Assembly: GCF_022539505.1 (NCBI RefSeq) | Contig: NW_025899975.1 | Location: 124,001-188,000 of the forward strand | Origin: Lolium rigidum | Taxonomy: Eukaryota > Streptophyta > Magnoliopsida > Poales > Poaceae | DNA: 64,000 nucleotides | Direction: 5' to 3' | In this document: positions 1-11,560 of the stretch, one piece after another | Layout of the letters: every line of letters begins with the position of its first letter | How positions within the stretch are numbered: the first letter of the stretch is position 1 | Program-made: the position numbers and the translations under genes | Notes under the pieces: generated by a model | What the model saw: only the letters and a program-made list of their open reading frames with translations | Databases searched by the model: none | What the model was told of the DNA's origin: nothing

Positions 1-860
1 CATGATCATGGGCTAGATTAAATAATGGCTATATGGCTATTTTCTAGCTCATTTAAATTATCAAAAATATTAGCCAAATGGTATGAGAGGTATCCCCTCA
101 TTTAAATAACTTTCCCAAGTATTATAATACGAGGTGATTACTTAAGTTTACATGACCTCATATTTATTTACTTGAGAATATTAAATATTTTCCAAGTAGT
201 ATTTACATGTTATGAGATGTAGTATCTCATTTAAGTCATTTTTCCAAATGATAAATATGAAGTGGTGACTTTGGTCAACATGATCTCATACTTATTACTT
301 GAGGATATTAAACCTTAGTAATATTCCATGAGAGGAAAATATTTCTCAAAGAAAATAAATAGAAACCCTAATAAATATTTTAATGAGAGGAAATTATTTT
401 TCTTAAAAGAAAACAAAGCCAAACTATGAAGAAGAACACTTTTAAGTACCCCCTTACCATAATTGATAGTGCTTACACTAGTATTAGTTTGCGAGTACTT
501 TAAAGTACTCATGGTTGTGTCCCTAGCTATTCAAATGGCCAAACTATGAAGAAGAGCACCAGTACCAAGAGGATGGACAGCAGGACGTCTATGATTACTA
601 GGATCGTCTCCTGACGTCAAGCGTTGCATGTGGAATAGATGGACCACTACTACTTCGCTTCCACTATGTGTTTTGTTTGTTGATCAATAGATCAACTATT
701 GTTGTATGTTTGGATCATGAGATCCCTTATTGTAAGACGACTATGATTTGTAATGAATAATGTTCTGTGATATCAACGGTTATGTCTCGCAAAAACAATC
801 TTCCTGGGATTGCGATGTATGGCATAATAGGCATCTGGACTTAAAATCCAGGTGTTGACA
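1..860 (+). repeat. 3' portion of the 5' LTR of element A, internally deleted
   Basis: This aligns with 33027-35044 of the 3' LTR and ends GGTGTTGACA like that copy. It is about 1.2 kb shorter: similarity runs to about 417, jumps, and resumes near 450 at what corresponds to about 34631 in the 3' LTR. The joint holds a short patch copied from about 120 bp downstream. A conserved GTTGATC/GATCAAC hairpin lies at 679-696. Confidence 0.9.
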
Positions 861-863
861 AGT

Positions 864-876
864 TGGTATCAGAGCC
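864..876 (+). other. Primer binding site of element A (initiator Met tRNA)
   Basis: TGGTATCAGAGCC starts three bases after the LTR end at 860. It is the usual plant primer site complementary to the 3' end of initiator tRNA-Met, and it fixes both the orientation and the LTR boundary. Confidence 0.9.
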
Positions 877-1090
877 ATTGTTTGACCTTAGGAGGCCCTA
901 ATTAGAATGGACGTCTGAAAAACTTAATTTCAAAAACAATGGAAGTGAATATTTATGAAAACTTATTCTCACTCTTGTCTTGGAGATATTTTCAAAGGAA
1001 AAATCCATGCTCTACCTTTCCTTGTAATTCCACATAAAATTTTGACACACTTGCTCACTTCTCTAACTTACTCATCCAATTCACTTACAG

Positions 1091-1567
1091 ATGGAGCAGC
1101 TCAACCACACCAAGTTTTACCAGCTGGGCACCGAGGAAGCCTGATCTTTGAGAGGGACTTGGATGCCTTATCTGAGTTTCTCGAGCGCCCGCACCCGGAG
1201 TTCTTTGGCGCACAAGTCAATGATCAGCCCGGAGGAGAACTGTAGTGGGTCGTTGTTGCGGATCTGAGGGGAAAGATGGAGCCACCCATGTCCGAAAGGA
1301 TCCAGTTTTCCGTGAGGGAGAACAACTGGCTGGATGGACTAGCTCGAGCTCTACAGGAAGCACTTGCCCGTCTATGTGGGCAGAATGTGACCCAGATCTA
1401 GGGAACCCGCTTTGCTCACCTTGCAAGGCATGACTCAATAGGAGGGCCAATGGACCTGTCGCCGCACCCAGAATTGAAGTACTATGTGGAACACCTAGAC
1501 TTCATGCTGCACGAGACCCGCAAGGAGCTGGACAACTCCCGTGTCTATGCCAACCAGACTCACCTCC
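1091..1567 (+). pseudogene. Upstream ORF of element A, first part (function unknown)
   Basis: An extra reading frame lies between the primer site and gag. It begins with an ATG directly after a pyrimidine-rich tract ending in CAG, which looks like a splice acceptor, so a spliced leader is possible (inference). The frame is broken by an early TGA and by shifts near 1130-1245. From about 1245 it reads as a continuous protein-like sequence with motifs such as GKMEPPMSERIQF and HPELKYYVEHLDFM, plus one in-frame TAG near 1400. The CACTA element interrupts it after codons for an NQTHL stretch, and it resumes at 11002 in the same frame. I recognise this extra ORF as typical of related grass elements but know no function for it. 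Confidence 0.6.
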
Positions 1568-1589
1568 CACTACTAGGAATTAGCTTATA

Positions 1590-1935
1590 GCCGCACTTCT
1601 TACCGCCGGCGAGTACGATTTAAAGATGCCGGCGGTAAGGCCTTCCAGGGCCGCCTCACCTTACCGCCGGCGAGCTTGCATCGAAGGTGCCGGGGATAGG
1701 CTATTTACCGCTGGCGACAAGGGCCAGAAAACGCCGGGAAAAAGTTGGGCCAGAGTCCCCGGATGGGCCAGCTGTTACCGCCAGCGAAAAGCTATCAGAT
1801 TCGCCGGGGGTAAGTCCGGCTGCCACTGGCGAAAATGAACCGCGCGCGCTGGGGTTAGGTGGGCTCGGTAGGCCAATCGGGCCAAATATTACCGCCGCCA
1901 CGCAGTGATTTTATTCGCCGGCGGTATTTCGTCCT
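1590..1935. repeat. Left subterminal repeat array of the CACTA element
   Basis: Degenerate copies of TTACCGCCGGCGA and its complement TCGCCGGCGGTAA recur every 20-60 bp. Such arrays are the likely transposase-binding region in this superfamily (family knowledge). Confidence 0.8.
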
Positions 1936-1939
1936 CTCT

Positions 1940-2718
1940 CACACCAGGCCCTCACGCGCACCCCCTCGCTCGACCACCCACACGCACCAACCCCCATCCC
2001 ACTCCGCCTCCCGAGCCGGTCCAATCCTGCTGCCGCCGTCGAACCCTAGCTCCCCGAGCCGCTCCGGCCGCCCGCGCTTCAGCGCTGGAGGGACTCGCCC
2101 TACCACCCGCCGCCGCCCCCGCCCCTCCGCGACCACGCCTGGCTCTCGCCTCGCCGGACGGCCTCCTCAGGTAGGTTTCTTCCACACAGACCCTCAGATC
2201 TGATGCCGCCGCCACCTCCCCCTCTCCCGCCCCGCTGATTTCCCCGACCGTCTCTGCCGTTTCAGATGCGCGCTGGAGGAGGCGACGCGCCGCCTGGGCA
2301 TGGCATTGAGGCCTCCGACGGAGCGACGCGCGGCGCGGCCGTGGCGTCCGACCCTCGGGTCCCTGCGGCGGTGAGGTGGAGCAAAGGTAGGAGCGGCCGT
2401 GGCGTCGGCTCCCTGGATCGATTTGTGGCGTCGAGTGGTGGTTGGCTCGCAGCGCCGGCGAGGTGGGAGAAAAGGTAGCAGCAGCCGTGGGCGTCCTGGA
2501 CGGTTGCAGCACCAGAACCAGTTGAGGCCACCCCCGTCCCCGTCCCCGGCGACCGCGGCGCTTCACCGTCCGCCGGCTTGGACCCTCGATCCGGCGATTG
2601 CGGCCGCTAGCAGTCACCTGCTCATGCGCATCCTGGGAGCTGGGTCGGTTCGGCGGTCGTCGCGGTTCAGTCTGGCTGGCACCTACCGCATCTGCACCAA
2701 GATGATGAAGGCCACCAG
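1940..2718. other. GC-rich cargo of the CACTA element, left side
   Basis: This is GC-rich gene-like DNA without a protein I recognise. GT and AG splice-like sites (CAG/GTAGGT near 2170, TTTCAG near 2265) suggest a captured gene fragment with an intron. Open frames exist on both strands but are low-complexity, rich in Arg, Gly, Pro and Ala, so none is called as a gene. Confidence 0.35.
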
Positions 2719-2723
2719 GAGGA

Positions 2724-4438
2724 TGATACGTCTCCGACGTATCGATAATTTCTTATGTTCCATGCCACATTATTGATGATATCTACATGTTTTATACACA
2801 TTATATGTCATATTTATGCATTTTCCGGAACTAACCTATTGACGAGATGCCGAAGTGCCAGTTCTTGTTTTCTGCTGTTTTTGGTTTCAGAAATCCTAGT
2901 AAGGAAATATTCTCGGAATTGGACGAAATCAACGCCCAGGGGCCTATTTTTACACGAAGCTTCCAGAAGACCGGAGGACTTACGAAGTGGGGCCACGAGT
3001 TGGCCAGACACTAGGGCGGCGCGGCCTGGGCCTTGGCTGCGCCGGCCTGTCGTGTGGGGCCCTCGTGTGGCCCCCTGACCTGCCCTTCCGCCTACTTAAG
3101 GTCTCCGTCGCGAAAACCCTATCACGTTCGACGAAACACCAGAAAACCTTCCAGAGCCGCCGCCATCGCGAAGCCAAGATCTGGGGGACAGGAGTCTCTC
3201 TTCCGGCACGCCGCCGGGACGGGGAAGTGCCCCCGGAAGGCTTCTCCATCGACACCACCGCCATCTTCATCAACGCTGCTGTCTCCCATGAGGAGGGAGT
3301 AGTTCTCTCCATCGAGGCTCGGGGCTGTACCGGTAGCTATGTGGTTAATCTCTCTCCTATGTGCTTCAATACAATAATCTCATGAGCTGCCTTACATTAT
3401 TGAGATTCATATGATGATTCTTGTAATCTAGATGTCATTATGCTAGTCAAGTGGGTTTTACTTATGTGATCTCCGGAGACTCCTTGTCCCACGTGTGTAA
3501 AGGTGACAGTGTGTGCACCGTGTGGGTCTCTTAGGCTATATTTCACAGAATACTTATTCACTGTTATGAATGGCATAGTGAAGTGCTTATTTATATCTCT
3601 TTATGATTGCAATGTGTTTTGTATCACAATTTATCCGTGTGCTACTCTAGTGATGTTATTAAAGTAGTTTATTCCTCCCGCACGGTGTAATGGTGACGAG
3701 TGTGTGCATCGTGTAGTACTTGGCGTAGGCTATGATTGTGATCTCTTGTAGATTATGAAGTTAACTATTGCTATGATAGTATTGATGTGATCTATGCCTC
3801 CTTCATAGTGTGATGGTGACGAGTGTGCATGCTATGTTAGTACTTGGTTTGGTTATGTTGATCTGTCATGCACTCTAAGGTTATTTAAATATGAACATTG
3901 AATATTGTGGAGCTTGTTAACTCCGGCATTGAGGGTTCGTGTAATCCTACACAGTTAGTGGTGTTCATCATCCAACAAGAGGGTGTAGAGTCTAGCATCT
4001 ATCTATTTATTCTGTTATGTGATCAATGTTGAGAGTGTCCACTAGTGAAAGTATGATCCCTAGGCCTTGTTCCTAAATACTGCTATCGCTGCTTGTTTGT
4101 TGTTTTACTGCATTTATACTACCTGCAATATTACTACCATCAACTGCACGCCAGCAAGCACTTTTCTGGCGCCGTACTACTGCTCATATTCATTCATACC
4201 ACTTGTATTTCACTATCTCTTCGCCGAACTAGTGCACCTATTAGGTGTGTTGGGGACACAAGAGACTTCTTGCTTTGTGGTTGCAGGGTTGCATGAGAGG
4301 GATATCTTTGACCTCTTCCTCCCCGAGTTCGATAAACCTTGGGTGATCCACTTAAGGGAAACTTGCTGCTGTTCTACAAACCTCTCGCTCTTGGAGGCCC
4401 AACACTGTCTACAAGAATAGAAGCACCCGTAGACATCA
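2724..4438 (+). repeat. 5' LTR of the nested non-autonomous element
   Basis: It begins TGATACGTC and ends GACATCA. It differs from 7912-9623 by scattered single-base changes and a few 1-2 base indels over about 1.7 kb. Confidence 0.95.
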
Positions 4439-4448
4439 AGCTATTTTC

Positions 4449-4466
4449 CGGCGCCGTTGCCGGGGA
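4449..4466 (+). other. Primer binding site (tRNA-Asp type)
   Basis: GGCGCCGTTGCCGGGGA lies 11 bases inside the LTR boundary and matches the complement of the 3' end of plant tRNA-Asp, apart from the first base (C instead of T at 4449). A partial second copy, TGGCGCCGTTG, occurs near 4515. Confidence 0.85.
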
Positions 4467-4601
4467 GGAAAGGTAAAAGGCTCTCATACTCCGGTCCCAG
4501 GTAAAGTACTTTTCTGGCGCCGTTGTGTGTGTGCTCGAAGCTATTTCCTTTAGATCCTGCAATTGCATCTTTTTGTTTCTTGTTTACACTAGTTAGGCAT
4601 A

Positions 4602-5237
4602 ATGGACAACAATGAGCTTCTTATTCTATTTCCTAATTTAAGACATGGATGGTTTGATGCGAAAATTAAAAAACCCATGGAACATATTAGTATGAACACT
4701 TTGAATACCATTGTTGCTAATGATATGGAAAATTCTAAGCTTGGGGAAGCTGGCTTTGATGAGCATGATATTTTTAGTCCCACAAGCATTGAGGAGAAAA
4801 TTTACTTTGATGATACTTTGCCTCCTATTTATGATGATTATAATGATATTGGTCTTTTGGTGCCACCTACTATGGAGGATAAGTTTAATTATGATTACAA
4901 TATGCCTCCTATATTTGATGATGAGAATAATAATGATAGCTACTTTGTTGAATTTGCTCCCACTACATCTAATAAAATTGATTATGCTTATGTGGAGAGT
5001 AATGATACTTTTATGCATGTGAATAAGAATGCTTTATGTGATACTTATATTGTTGAGTTTGTTCATGATGCCTCTGAAAATTATTATGAGAGAGGAAAAT
5101 ATGGTTGTACAAATTTTCATGTTACTAAAACACCTCTCTATATGCTGAAATTTTTGAAGTTACACTCGGTTTTATCTTCCTATGCTTGTTACTTTGCTCT
5201 TCATGAACTTGTTTATTTACAAGATTCCTATGCATAG
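4602..5237 (+). CDS. 211-aa acidic protein of a non-autonomous LTR element, function unknown
   Basis: This is a complete uninterrupted ORF from ATG to TAG and the only coding potential inside the 2724-9623 element. The product is rich in Asp, Glu, Asn and Tyr. It contains short degenerate repeats of a (Y/F)DD-type pattern, with PPIYDDYND near residue 75 and PPIFDDENN near residue 103. There is no zinc knuckle, protease or polymerase motif, no signal peptide and no clear membrane segment. The intact frame beside non-coding sequence, in an element with near-identical LTRs, suggests either recent insertion or retained function. I recognise the type from other grass repeats but know no role; packaging or RNA-binding help is speculation. 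Confidence 0.6.
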   Translation: MDNNELLILFPNLRHGWFDAKIKKPMEHISMNTLNTIVANDMENSKLGEAGFDEHDIFSPTSIEEKIYFDDTLPPIYDDYNDIGLLVPPTMEDKFNYDYNMPPIFDDENNNDSYFVEFAPTTSNKIDYAYVESNDTFMHVNKNALCDTYIVEFVHDASENYYERGKYGCTNFHVTKTPLYMLKFLKLHSVLSSYACYFALHELVYLQDSYA

Positions 5238-7896
5238 GAAGCATGTTAGGCTTAAATTTGTTTTGAATTTGCTTCTTGATGCTCTCTTTCGCTTCAACTC
5301 TTATTTCTTGGGAGAGCATCATTAAAATTGCTGAGCCTATCTTAATGGCTATAAAGAAAGAACTTCGTGGGAGATAACCCATGTGTTTATTTTGTTACAG
5401 TACTTTTATTTTGTATTTGAGTCTTGGAAGTTGTTACTACTGTAGCAACCTCTCCTTATCTTAGTTTTGTTGCATTGTTGTGCCAAGTAAAGTCTTTGAT
5501 AGTAAGGTTGATACTAGATTTGGATTACTGCGCAGAAACAGATTTCTGTCTGTCACGAATCTAGGCTGAATTCTCTGTAGGTAACTCAGCAAAAATCTGC
5601 CAATTTACGTGCGTGATCCTCAGATATGTACGCAACTTTCATTCAATTTGGGCATTTTCATCTGAGCAAGTCTGGTGCCATTTTAAAATTCGTCTTTACG
5701 GACTGTTCTGTTTTGGCAGATTCTGCCTTTTATTTCGCATTGCCCCTTTTGCTGTGTTGGATGGATTTCTTTGTTCCATTGACTTCCAGTAGCTTTGTGC
5801 AATGTCCAGAAGTGTTAAGAATGATTGTGTCACCTCTGAACATGTGAAATTTTGATTATGCACTAACCCTCTAATGAGTTTGTTTCGAGTTTGGTGTGGA
5901 GGAAGTTTTCAAGGGTCAAGAGTGGAGGATGATATACTATGATCAAGAAGAGTGAAAAGTCTAAGCTTGGGGATGCCCCGGTGGTTCATCCCTGCATATT
6001 TCAAGAAGACTCAAGCGCCTAAGCTTGGGGATGCCCAAGGCATCCCCTTCTTCATCGACAACTTATCAGGTTTCTTCTCTTGAAACTATATTTTTATTCG
6101 GTCACATCTTATGTACTTTACTTGGAGCGTCTGTTTGTTTTTGTTTTTGTTTATGTTTTTGTTTTTGTTTGAATAAATGCTTGTGTGGGAGAGAGACACG
6201 CTCCGCTGGTTCATATGAACACATGTGTTCTTAGCTTTTAATGTTCATGGCGAAGGTTGAAACTGCTTCGTTAATTGTTATATGGTTGGAAACGGGAAAT
6301 GCTACATGTAGTAATTAAAATGTCTTGGATAATGTGATACTTGGCAATTGTTGTGCTCATGTTTAAGCTCTTGCATCATATACTTTGCACCCATTAATGA
6401 AGAAATACATAGAGCTTGCTAAAATTTGGTTTGCATAATTGGTCTCTCTAAGGTCTAGATAATTTCTAGGAAAGAGTTTGAACAACAAGGAAGACGGTGT
6501 AGAGTCTTATAATGTTTACAATATGTCTTTTATGTAAGTTTTGCTGCACCGGTTCATCCTTGTGTTTGTTTCAAATAACTTTGCTAGCCTAAACCTTGTA
6601 TCGAGAGGGAATACTTCTCATGCATCCAAAATCCTTGAGCCATCCACTATGCCATTTCTGTCCACCATACCTACCTACTACATGGTATTTCTCCGCCATT
6701 CCAAAGTAAATTGCTTGAGTGCTACCTTTAAAATTTCCATTCTTTACCTTTGCAATATATAGCTCATGGGACAAATAGCTTAAAAACTATTGTGGTATTG
6801 AATATGTACTTATGCACATTATCTCTTATTAAGTTGTTTGTTGTGCGATAACCATGTTCCTGGGGACGCCATCAACTACTCTTTGTTGAATATCATGTGA
6901 GTTGCTATGCATGTCCGTCTTGTCTGAAGTAAGGTCGGTTTTCACAATCAAATGGTTTGAATATGCATACTGTTAGAGAAGAACATTGGGCCGCTAACTA
7001 AAGCCATGAATCATGGTGGAAGTTTCAGTTTGGACATAAAACCTCAATCTCTTATGAGAATATTATCTGTTGTTGAATGCTTAAGCATTAAAAGAGGAGT
7101 CCATTATATGTTGTCTATGTTGTCCCGGTATGGGTGTCTAAGTTGAAGAATGATCAAAAGCGAGAAATCCAATGCGAACTTTCTCCTTAGACCCTTGTAC
7201 AGGCGGCATAGAGGTACCCCTTTGTGACACTTGGTTGAAACATATGTTATGCAATGATAATCGGTGTTAACCCAAGCTAATTAGGACAAGGTGCGGGTAC
7301 TATTAGTATACTATGCATGAGGCTTGCAACTTGTAAGATATAATTTACATGATACATATGCTTTATTACTACCGTTGACAAAATTGTTTCATGTTTTCAA
7401 AATAAAAGCTCTAGCACAAATATAGCAATCAATGCTTTCCTCTGCGAAGGGCCTTTCTTTTACTTTTATGTTGAGTCAGTTCACCTATCTCTTTCCACCT
7501 CAAGAAGCAAACACTTGTGTGAACTGTGCATTGATTCCTACATACTTGCATATTGCACTTGTTATATTACTTTACATTGACACTATCCATGAGATATACA
7601 TGTTATAAGTTGAAAGCAACCGCTGAAACTTAATCTTCCTTTGTGTTGCTTCAATACCTCTACTTTTATTTATTGCTTTATGAGTTAACTCTTATGCAAG
7701 ACTTATTGATGCTTGTCTTGAAGTACTATTCATGAAAAGTCTTTGCTTTATGATTCATTTGTTTACTCATGTCATTACCATTGTTTTGTCGCTGCATTCA
7801 TTACATATGCTTACAATAGTATGATCAAGGTTATGATGGCATGTCACTCCAGAAATTATCTTTGTTATCGTTTACCTGCTCGGGACGAGCGAGAAC
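5238..7896 (+). other. Non-coding interior of the 2724-9623 element
   Basis: I see no credible ORF. The notable feature is the motif TAAGCTTGGGGATGC, present at 5962 and 6020 and again at 7897 directly before the 3' LTR. The rest is AT-rich, with a T/G-rich tract near 6135-6170. Confidence 0.6.
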
Positions 7897-7911
7897 TAAG
7901 CTTGGGGATGC
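7897..7911 (+). other. Polypurine-like tract before the 3' LTR
   Basis: TAAGCTTGGGGATGC abuts the LTR start at 7912, the position of the plus-strand primer. Two upstream copies exist at 5962 and 6020. Confidence 0.7.
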
Positions 7912-9623
7912 TGATACGTCTCCGACGTATCGATAATTTCTTATGTTCCATGCCACATTATTGATGATATCTACATGTTTTATACACATTATATGTCATA
8001 TTTATGCGTTTTCCGGAACTAACCTATTGACGAGATGCCGAAGTGCCGGTTCTCGTTTTCTGCTGTTTTTGGTTTCAGAAATCCTAGTAAGGAAATATTC
8101 TCGGAATTGGACGAAATCAACGCCCAGGGGCCTATTTTTACACGAAGCTTCCAGAAGACCGGAGGACTTACGAAGTGGGGCCACGAGGTGGCCAGACACT
8201 AGGGCGGCGCGGCCTGGGCCTTGGCCGCGCCGGCCTGTCGTGTGGGGCCCTCGTGTGGCCCCCTGACCTGCCCTTCCGCCTACTTAAGGTCTCCGTCGCG
8301 AAAACCCTATCACGTTCGACGAAACACCAGAAAACCTTCCAGAGCCGCCGCCATCGCGAAGCCAAGATCTGGGGGACAGGAGTCTCTCTTCCGGCACGCC
8401 GCCGGGACGGGGAAGTGCCCCGGAAGGCTTCTCCATCGACACCACCGCCATCTTCATCAACGCTGCTGTCTCCCATGAGGAGGGAGTAGTTCTCCATCGA
8501 GGCTCGGGGCTGTACCGGTAGCTATGTGGTTAATCTCTCTCCTATGTGCTTCAATACAATAATCTCATGAGCTGCCTTACATGATTGAGATTCATATGAT
8601 GATGCTTGTAATCTAGATGTCATTATGCTAGTCAAGTGGGTTTTACTTATGTGATCTCCGGAGACTCCTTGTCCCACGTGTGTAAAGGTGACAGTGTGTG
8701 CACCGTGTGGGTCTCTTAGGCTATATTTCACAGAATACTTATTCACTGTTATGAATGGCATAGTGAAGTGCTTATTTATATCTCTTTATGATTACAATGT
8801 GTTTTGTATCACAATTTATCTGTGTGCTACTCTAGTGATGTTATTCAAGTAGTTTATTCCTCCTGCACGTTGTAATGGTGACGAGTGTGTGCATCGTGTA
8901 GTACTTGGCGTAGGCTATGATTGTGATCTCTTGTAGATTATGAAGTTAACTATTGCTATGATAGTATTGATGTGATCTATGCCTCCTTCATAGTGTGATG
9001 GTGACGAGTGTGCATGCTATGTTAGTACTTGGTTTGGTTATGTTGATCTGTCATGCACTCTAAGGTTATTTAAATATGAACATTGAATATTGTGGAGCTT
9101 GTTAACTCCGGCATTGAGGGTTCGTGTAATCCTACACGATTAGTGGTGTTCATCATCCAACAAGAGGATGTAGAGTCTAGCATCTATCTATTTATTCTGT
9201 TATGTGATCAATGTTGAGAGTGTCCACTAGTGAAAGTATGATCCCTAGGCCTTGTTCCTAAATACTTCTATCGCTGCTTGTTTACTGTTTTACTTCATTT
9301 ATACTGCCTGCAATATTACTACCATCAATCGCACGCCGGCAAGCACTTTTCACGGCGCCGTACTACTGCTCATATTCATTCATACCACTTGTATTTCACT
9401 ATCTCTTCGCCGAACTAGTGCACCTATTAGGTGTGTTGGGGACACAAGAGACTTCTTGCTTTGTGGTTGCAGGGTTGCATGAGAGGGATATCTTTGACCT
9501 CTTCCTCCCTGAGTTCGATAAACCTTGGGTGATCCACTTAAGGGAAACTTGCTGCTGTTCTACAAACCTCTGCTCTTGGAGGCCCAACACTGTCTACAAG
9601 AATAGAAGCACCCGTAGACATCA
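7912..9623 (+). repeat. 3' LTR of the nested non-autonomous element
   Basis: It begins TGATACGTC and ends GACATCA, followed by the TSD GAGGA at 9624-9628. Confidence 0.95.
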
Positions 9624-9628
9624 GAGGA

Positions 9629-10707
9629 CACCGTCGATCCCGGCAAGGCTGCTTGCTGCTTCCCACGGCCTAGGTCAGTCCAATCCTCCTCCGCCTATGT
9701 GTCTACTAGCGATGCACTCCTCAAGACGTCAGTTAGTTGTTCTTCGACACTCATAATCACAGTGATCTGCTCATTGCTGCCCTGCCCGTAGCATGAAAAA
9801 TTCCACTAGCGGGCCTTAATGCAATTAGCTATTTACTCCTTGATTGTTGGATACACCATTTACTGAAAGCATTTTGTCTGAATGTGCTTTTGATGCCATG
9901 AACTTGTGATTAGTACTCTGTGGCATTTTACGGTTGTCAATTGTCATGCTCAATCAAATTTGCTTTCTTGCACCTGCATGATCATGTCAAGGTAGTCAAA
10001 TACCTTATGAGTGAGCAGTGACAGTGATAATCAGACAATGGTGCTTATGAATTCATAGTAGCAGGCTTAAATGTGATGATCCAATCACTCTAATAAGGGG
10101 TCATGCTAACATTGTAAGAACCTTAAGCCAAACAGACAGGAATAGAGAGAGAGGAAGATGGGGATTGTTTTTAAGCTCACTTGCCCATGATGTGATCATC
10201 AACTTGTACCTTGGTTTACAAATTAAGCATCCCTGCCTAAAATTCTTTTCTTCTTGTACCTGGCAAAGAAATTGTACGTGTCTCTGGAAACAAACCACTT
10301 GCCTAAAATTCTTTATTGTGTTTTTTGCACTTTGAGTTTTCAGATTCTAGTTTGCTAGCTGTTGCATTGATGCATTTCAATAACTAATGAGTAGTTTGTT
10401 TTTTATTCCTCCAGCGTGATCTCAGAACTTCACCAAATCAGAAAATTTTGAGGAAGAAACATGGAAGAAGGTTAAATATCCAGCCAAATACTGAAAAATG
10501 GAGTGCTATGATCTGACCCAGCTCAAGCAATTGTGGTGGATCCGGCGAGCAGAGGAGGAGCACGGCCAGCTGCCTGCCAAGGATCACAATGAGGTCAGCT
10601 GCCTGCCGGTGGCTGGAATTTTGAATCTTGAAACTAGCTAAATTTGTAACGGACAGAATATATATGGGTTTATTCGTAATTTGTAAAATCTTTTTTTTGT
10701 TTCTTAA
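9629..10707. other. Right-hand interior of the CACTA element
   Basis: About 1.1 kb of AT-rich sequence contains no ORF or RNA I can recognise. It continues the CACTA cargo interrupted at 2723. Confidence 0.5.
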
Positions 10708-10985
10708 ATTCATTACTGCTGGCGCACAGCCTTGGACGCCAGGGCTAACTGATTTTAAATTTTTTTTGTTTCTTTAAATATGTACCACCGGCACATACAA
10801 ATACGGCTTATGTGCCGGGGGTAACAAATACCCCCGGCGAATATGCGAAGGCGCCAGGGATAACGACATGTTACCACCGGCGAAAATGAAAGTGCCGGCG
10901 GTAAGGCATTACCACCGGCGAGGTTATCGCCGGCGAATGCGAATGCGTCGGCGGTAGGCCTTTCTGGTGTGCCGGCGGTAGGTGA
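10708..10985. repeat. Right subterminal repeat array of the CACTA element
   Basis: Repeated ACCACCGGCGA and TGCCGGCGGTA motifs in both orientations mirror the left array and lead to the terminal AATTCCTAGTAGTG. Confidence 0.8.
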
Positions 10986-11001
10986 ATTCCTAGTAGTGTC
11001 C

Positions 11002-11327
11002 ACATGTCGCAGCAGACCGAGACCATCAACATGCTTGCTAAGGATCGCAAGTCACTCCGCTAGCAGCGTGCCAAGAAGGACTACACCATCGCTCGCCTCC
11101 GCGCGAAGATAGCATCCCTAGAGGAAACTGTCAAGGCACAAGAGGATCAGTTGAAGGATCTGGAAGGAGAAGGTGAAGACATTCAGGGAGGAAGAGCCTA
11201 CATGAGTGATGATGATGACTTTGAGGAAGATGAAGACCTAGACTTCCACACTTATGTGGAAGGCTATGAGTTCATGGAAGACGGAGAAGATGACTTCATC
11301 CCGATAGATGTTGATGATGAGGAGTAG
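11002..11327 (+). pseudogene. Upstream ORF of element A, second part: coiled-coil and acidic tail
   Basis: This continues the frame from 1567. It has one in-frame TAG near 11062 where a Gln codon would fit, then runs open to TAG at 11325. The N-terminal half is a heptad-like coiled coil with Lys, Glu and Leu (KIASLEETVKAQEDQLKDL). The C-terminal half is very acidic, with a run of Asp and Glu and the ending DVDDEE. It precedes gag by about 230 bp. The function is unknown. Confidence 0.65.
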
Positions 11328-11560
11328 TATCACTAGAGAACTTGCGTAGGTGTGAGTTTGTATCCACCCCAATGTATCGTAGGACAGGAAATGGTTCTTA
11401 AAACCATTGATGTGTTAGCTTGTAATGTGTGTTGTTTGGAATGAATGAAAGTGTTGTTTGATTTCAACATGTCAAGTACTAAAGTTTAAAACTTTTAAAG
11501 ATTTACCCAAACAAGCCATATAAAATTCTCTCTTATCTCATGATCTATCTCCATGTTCAG

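Larger units (their letters stand above)
2724..9623 (+). mobile_element. Non-autonomous LTR retrotransposon nested in the CACTA element
   Basis: Two near-identical LTRs of about 1.71 kb (2724-4438 and 7912-9623) enclose 3.5 kb. The TSD is GAGGA (2719-2723 and 9624-9628). A primer site complementary to tRNA-Asp follows the left LTR and a polypurine-like tract precedes the right one. There is no gag, protease, RT or integrase, only a 211-codon ORF of unknown function. The Asp primer type is common in the Athila lineage of gypsy elements, and the LTR resembles Triticeae Fatima-type repeats from memory (tentative). Near-identical LTRs point to fairly recent insertion. Confidence 0.93.
1568..10998. 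mobile_element. Non-autonomous CACTA DNA transposon
   Basis: The ends are perfect 14-bp inverted repeats, CACTACTAGGAATT at 1568 and its complement ending at 10998. A 3-bp TSD, TCC, flanks it at 1565-1567 and 10999-11001. Both ends carry dense subterminal repeats of a TTACCGCCGGCGA-type motif in both orientations, as expected for CACTA elements. No CACTA transposase is visible. Without the nested LTR element at 2724-9623 and one TSD, the transposon is about 2.5 kb, so it must be mobilised in trans. It interrupts the upstream ORF of element A. Confidence 0.93.

Noticed and set aside
1952..2617. 221-codon minus-strand ORF in the CACTA cargo
   Set aside because: Arg/Gly/Ala/Pro-rich, overlaps subterminal repeats and competing frames; likely composition-driven.
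4449..4466. tRNA gene suspected from tRNA-Asp similarity
   Set aside because: Only the 3'-end complement is present, at the primer-site position; there is no cloverleaf.
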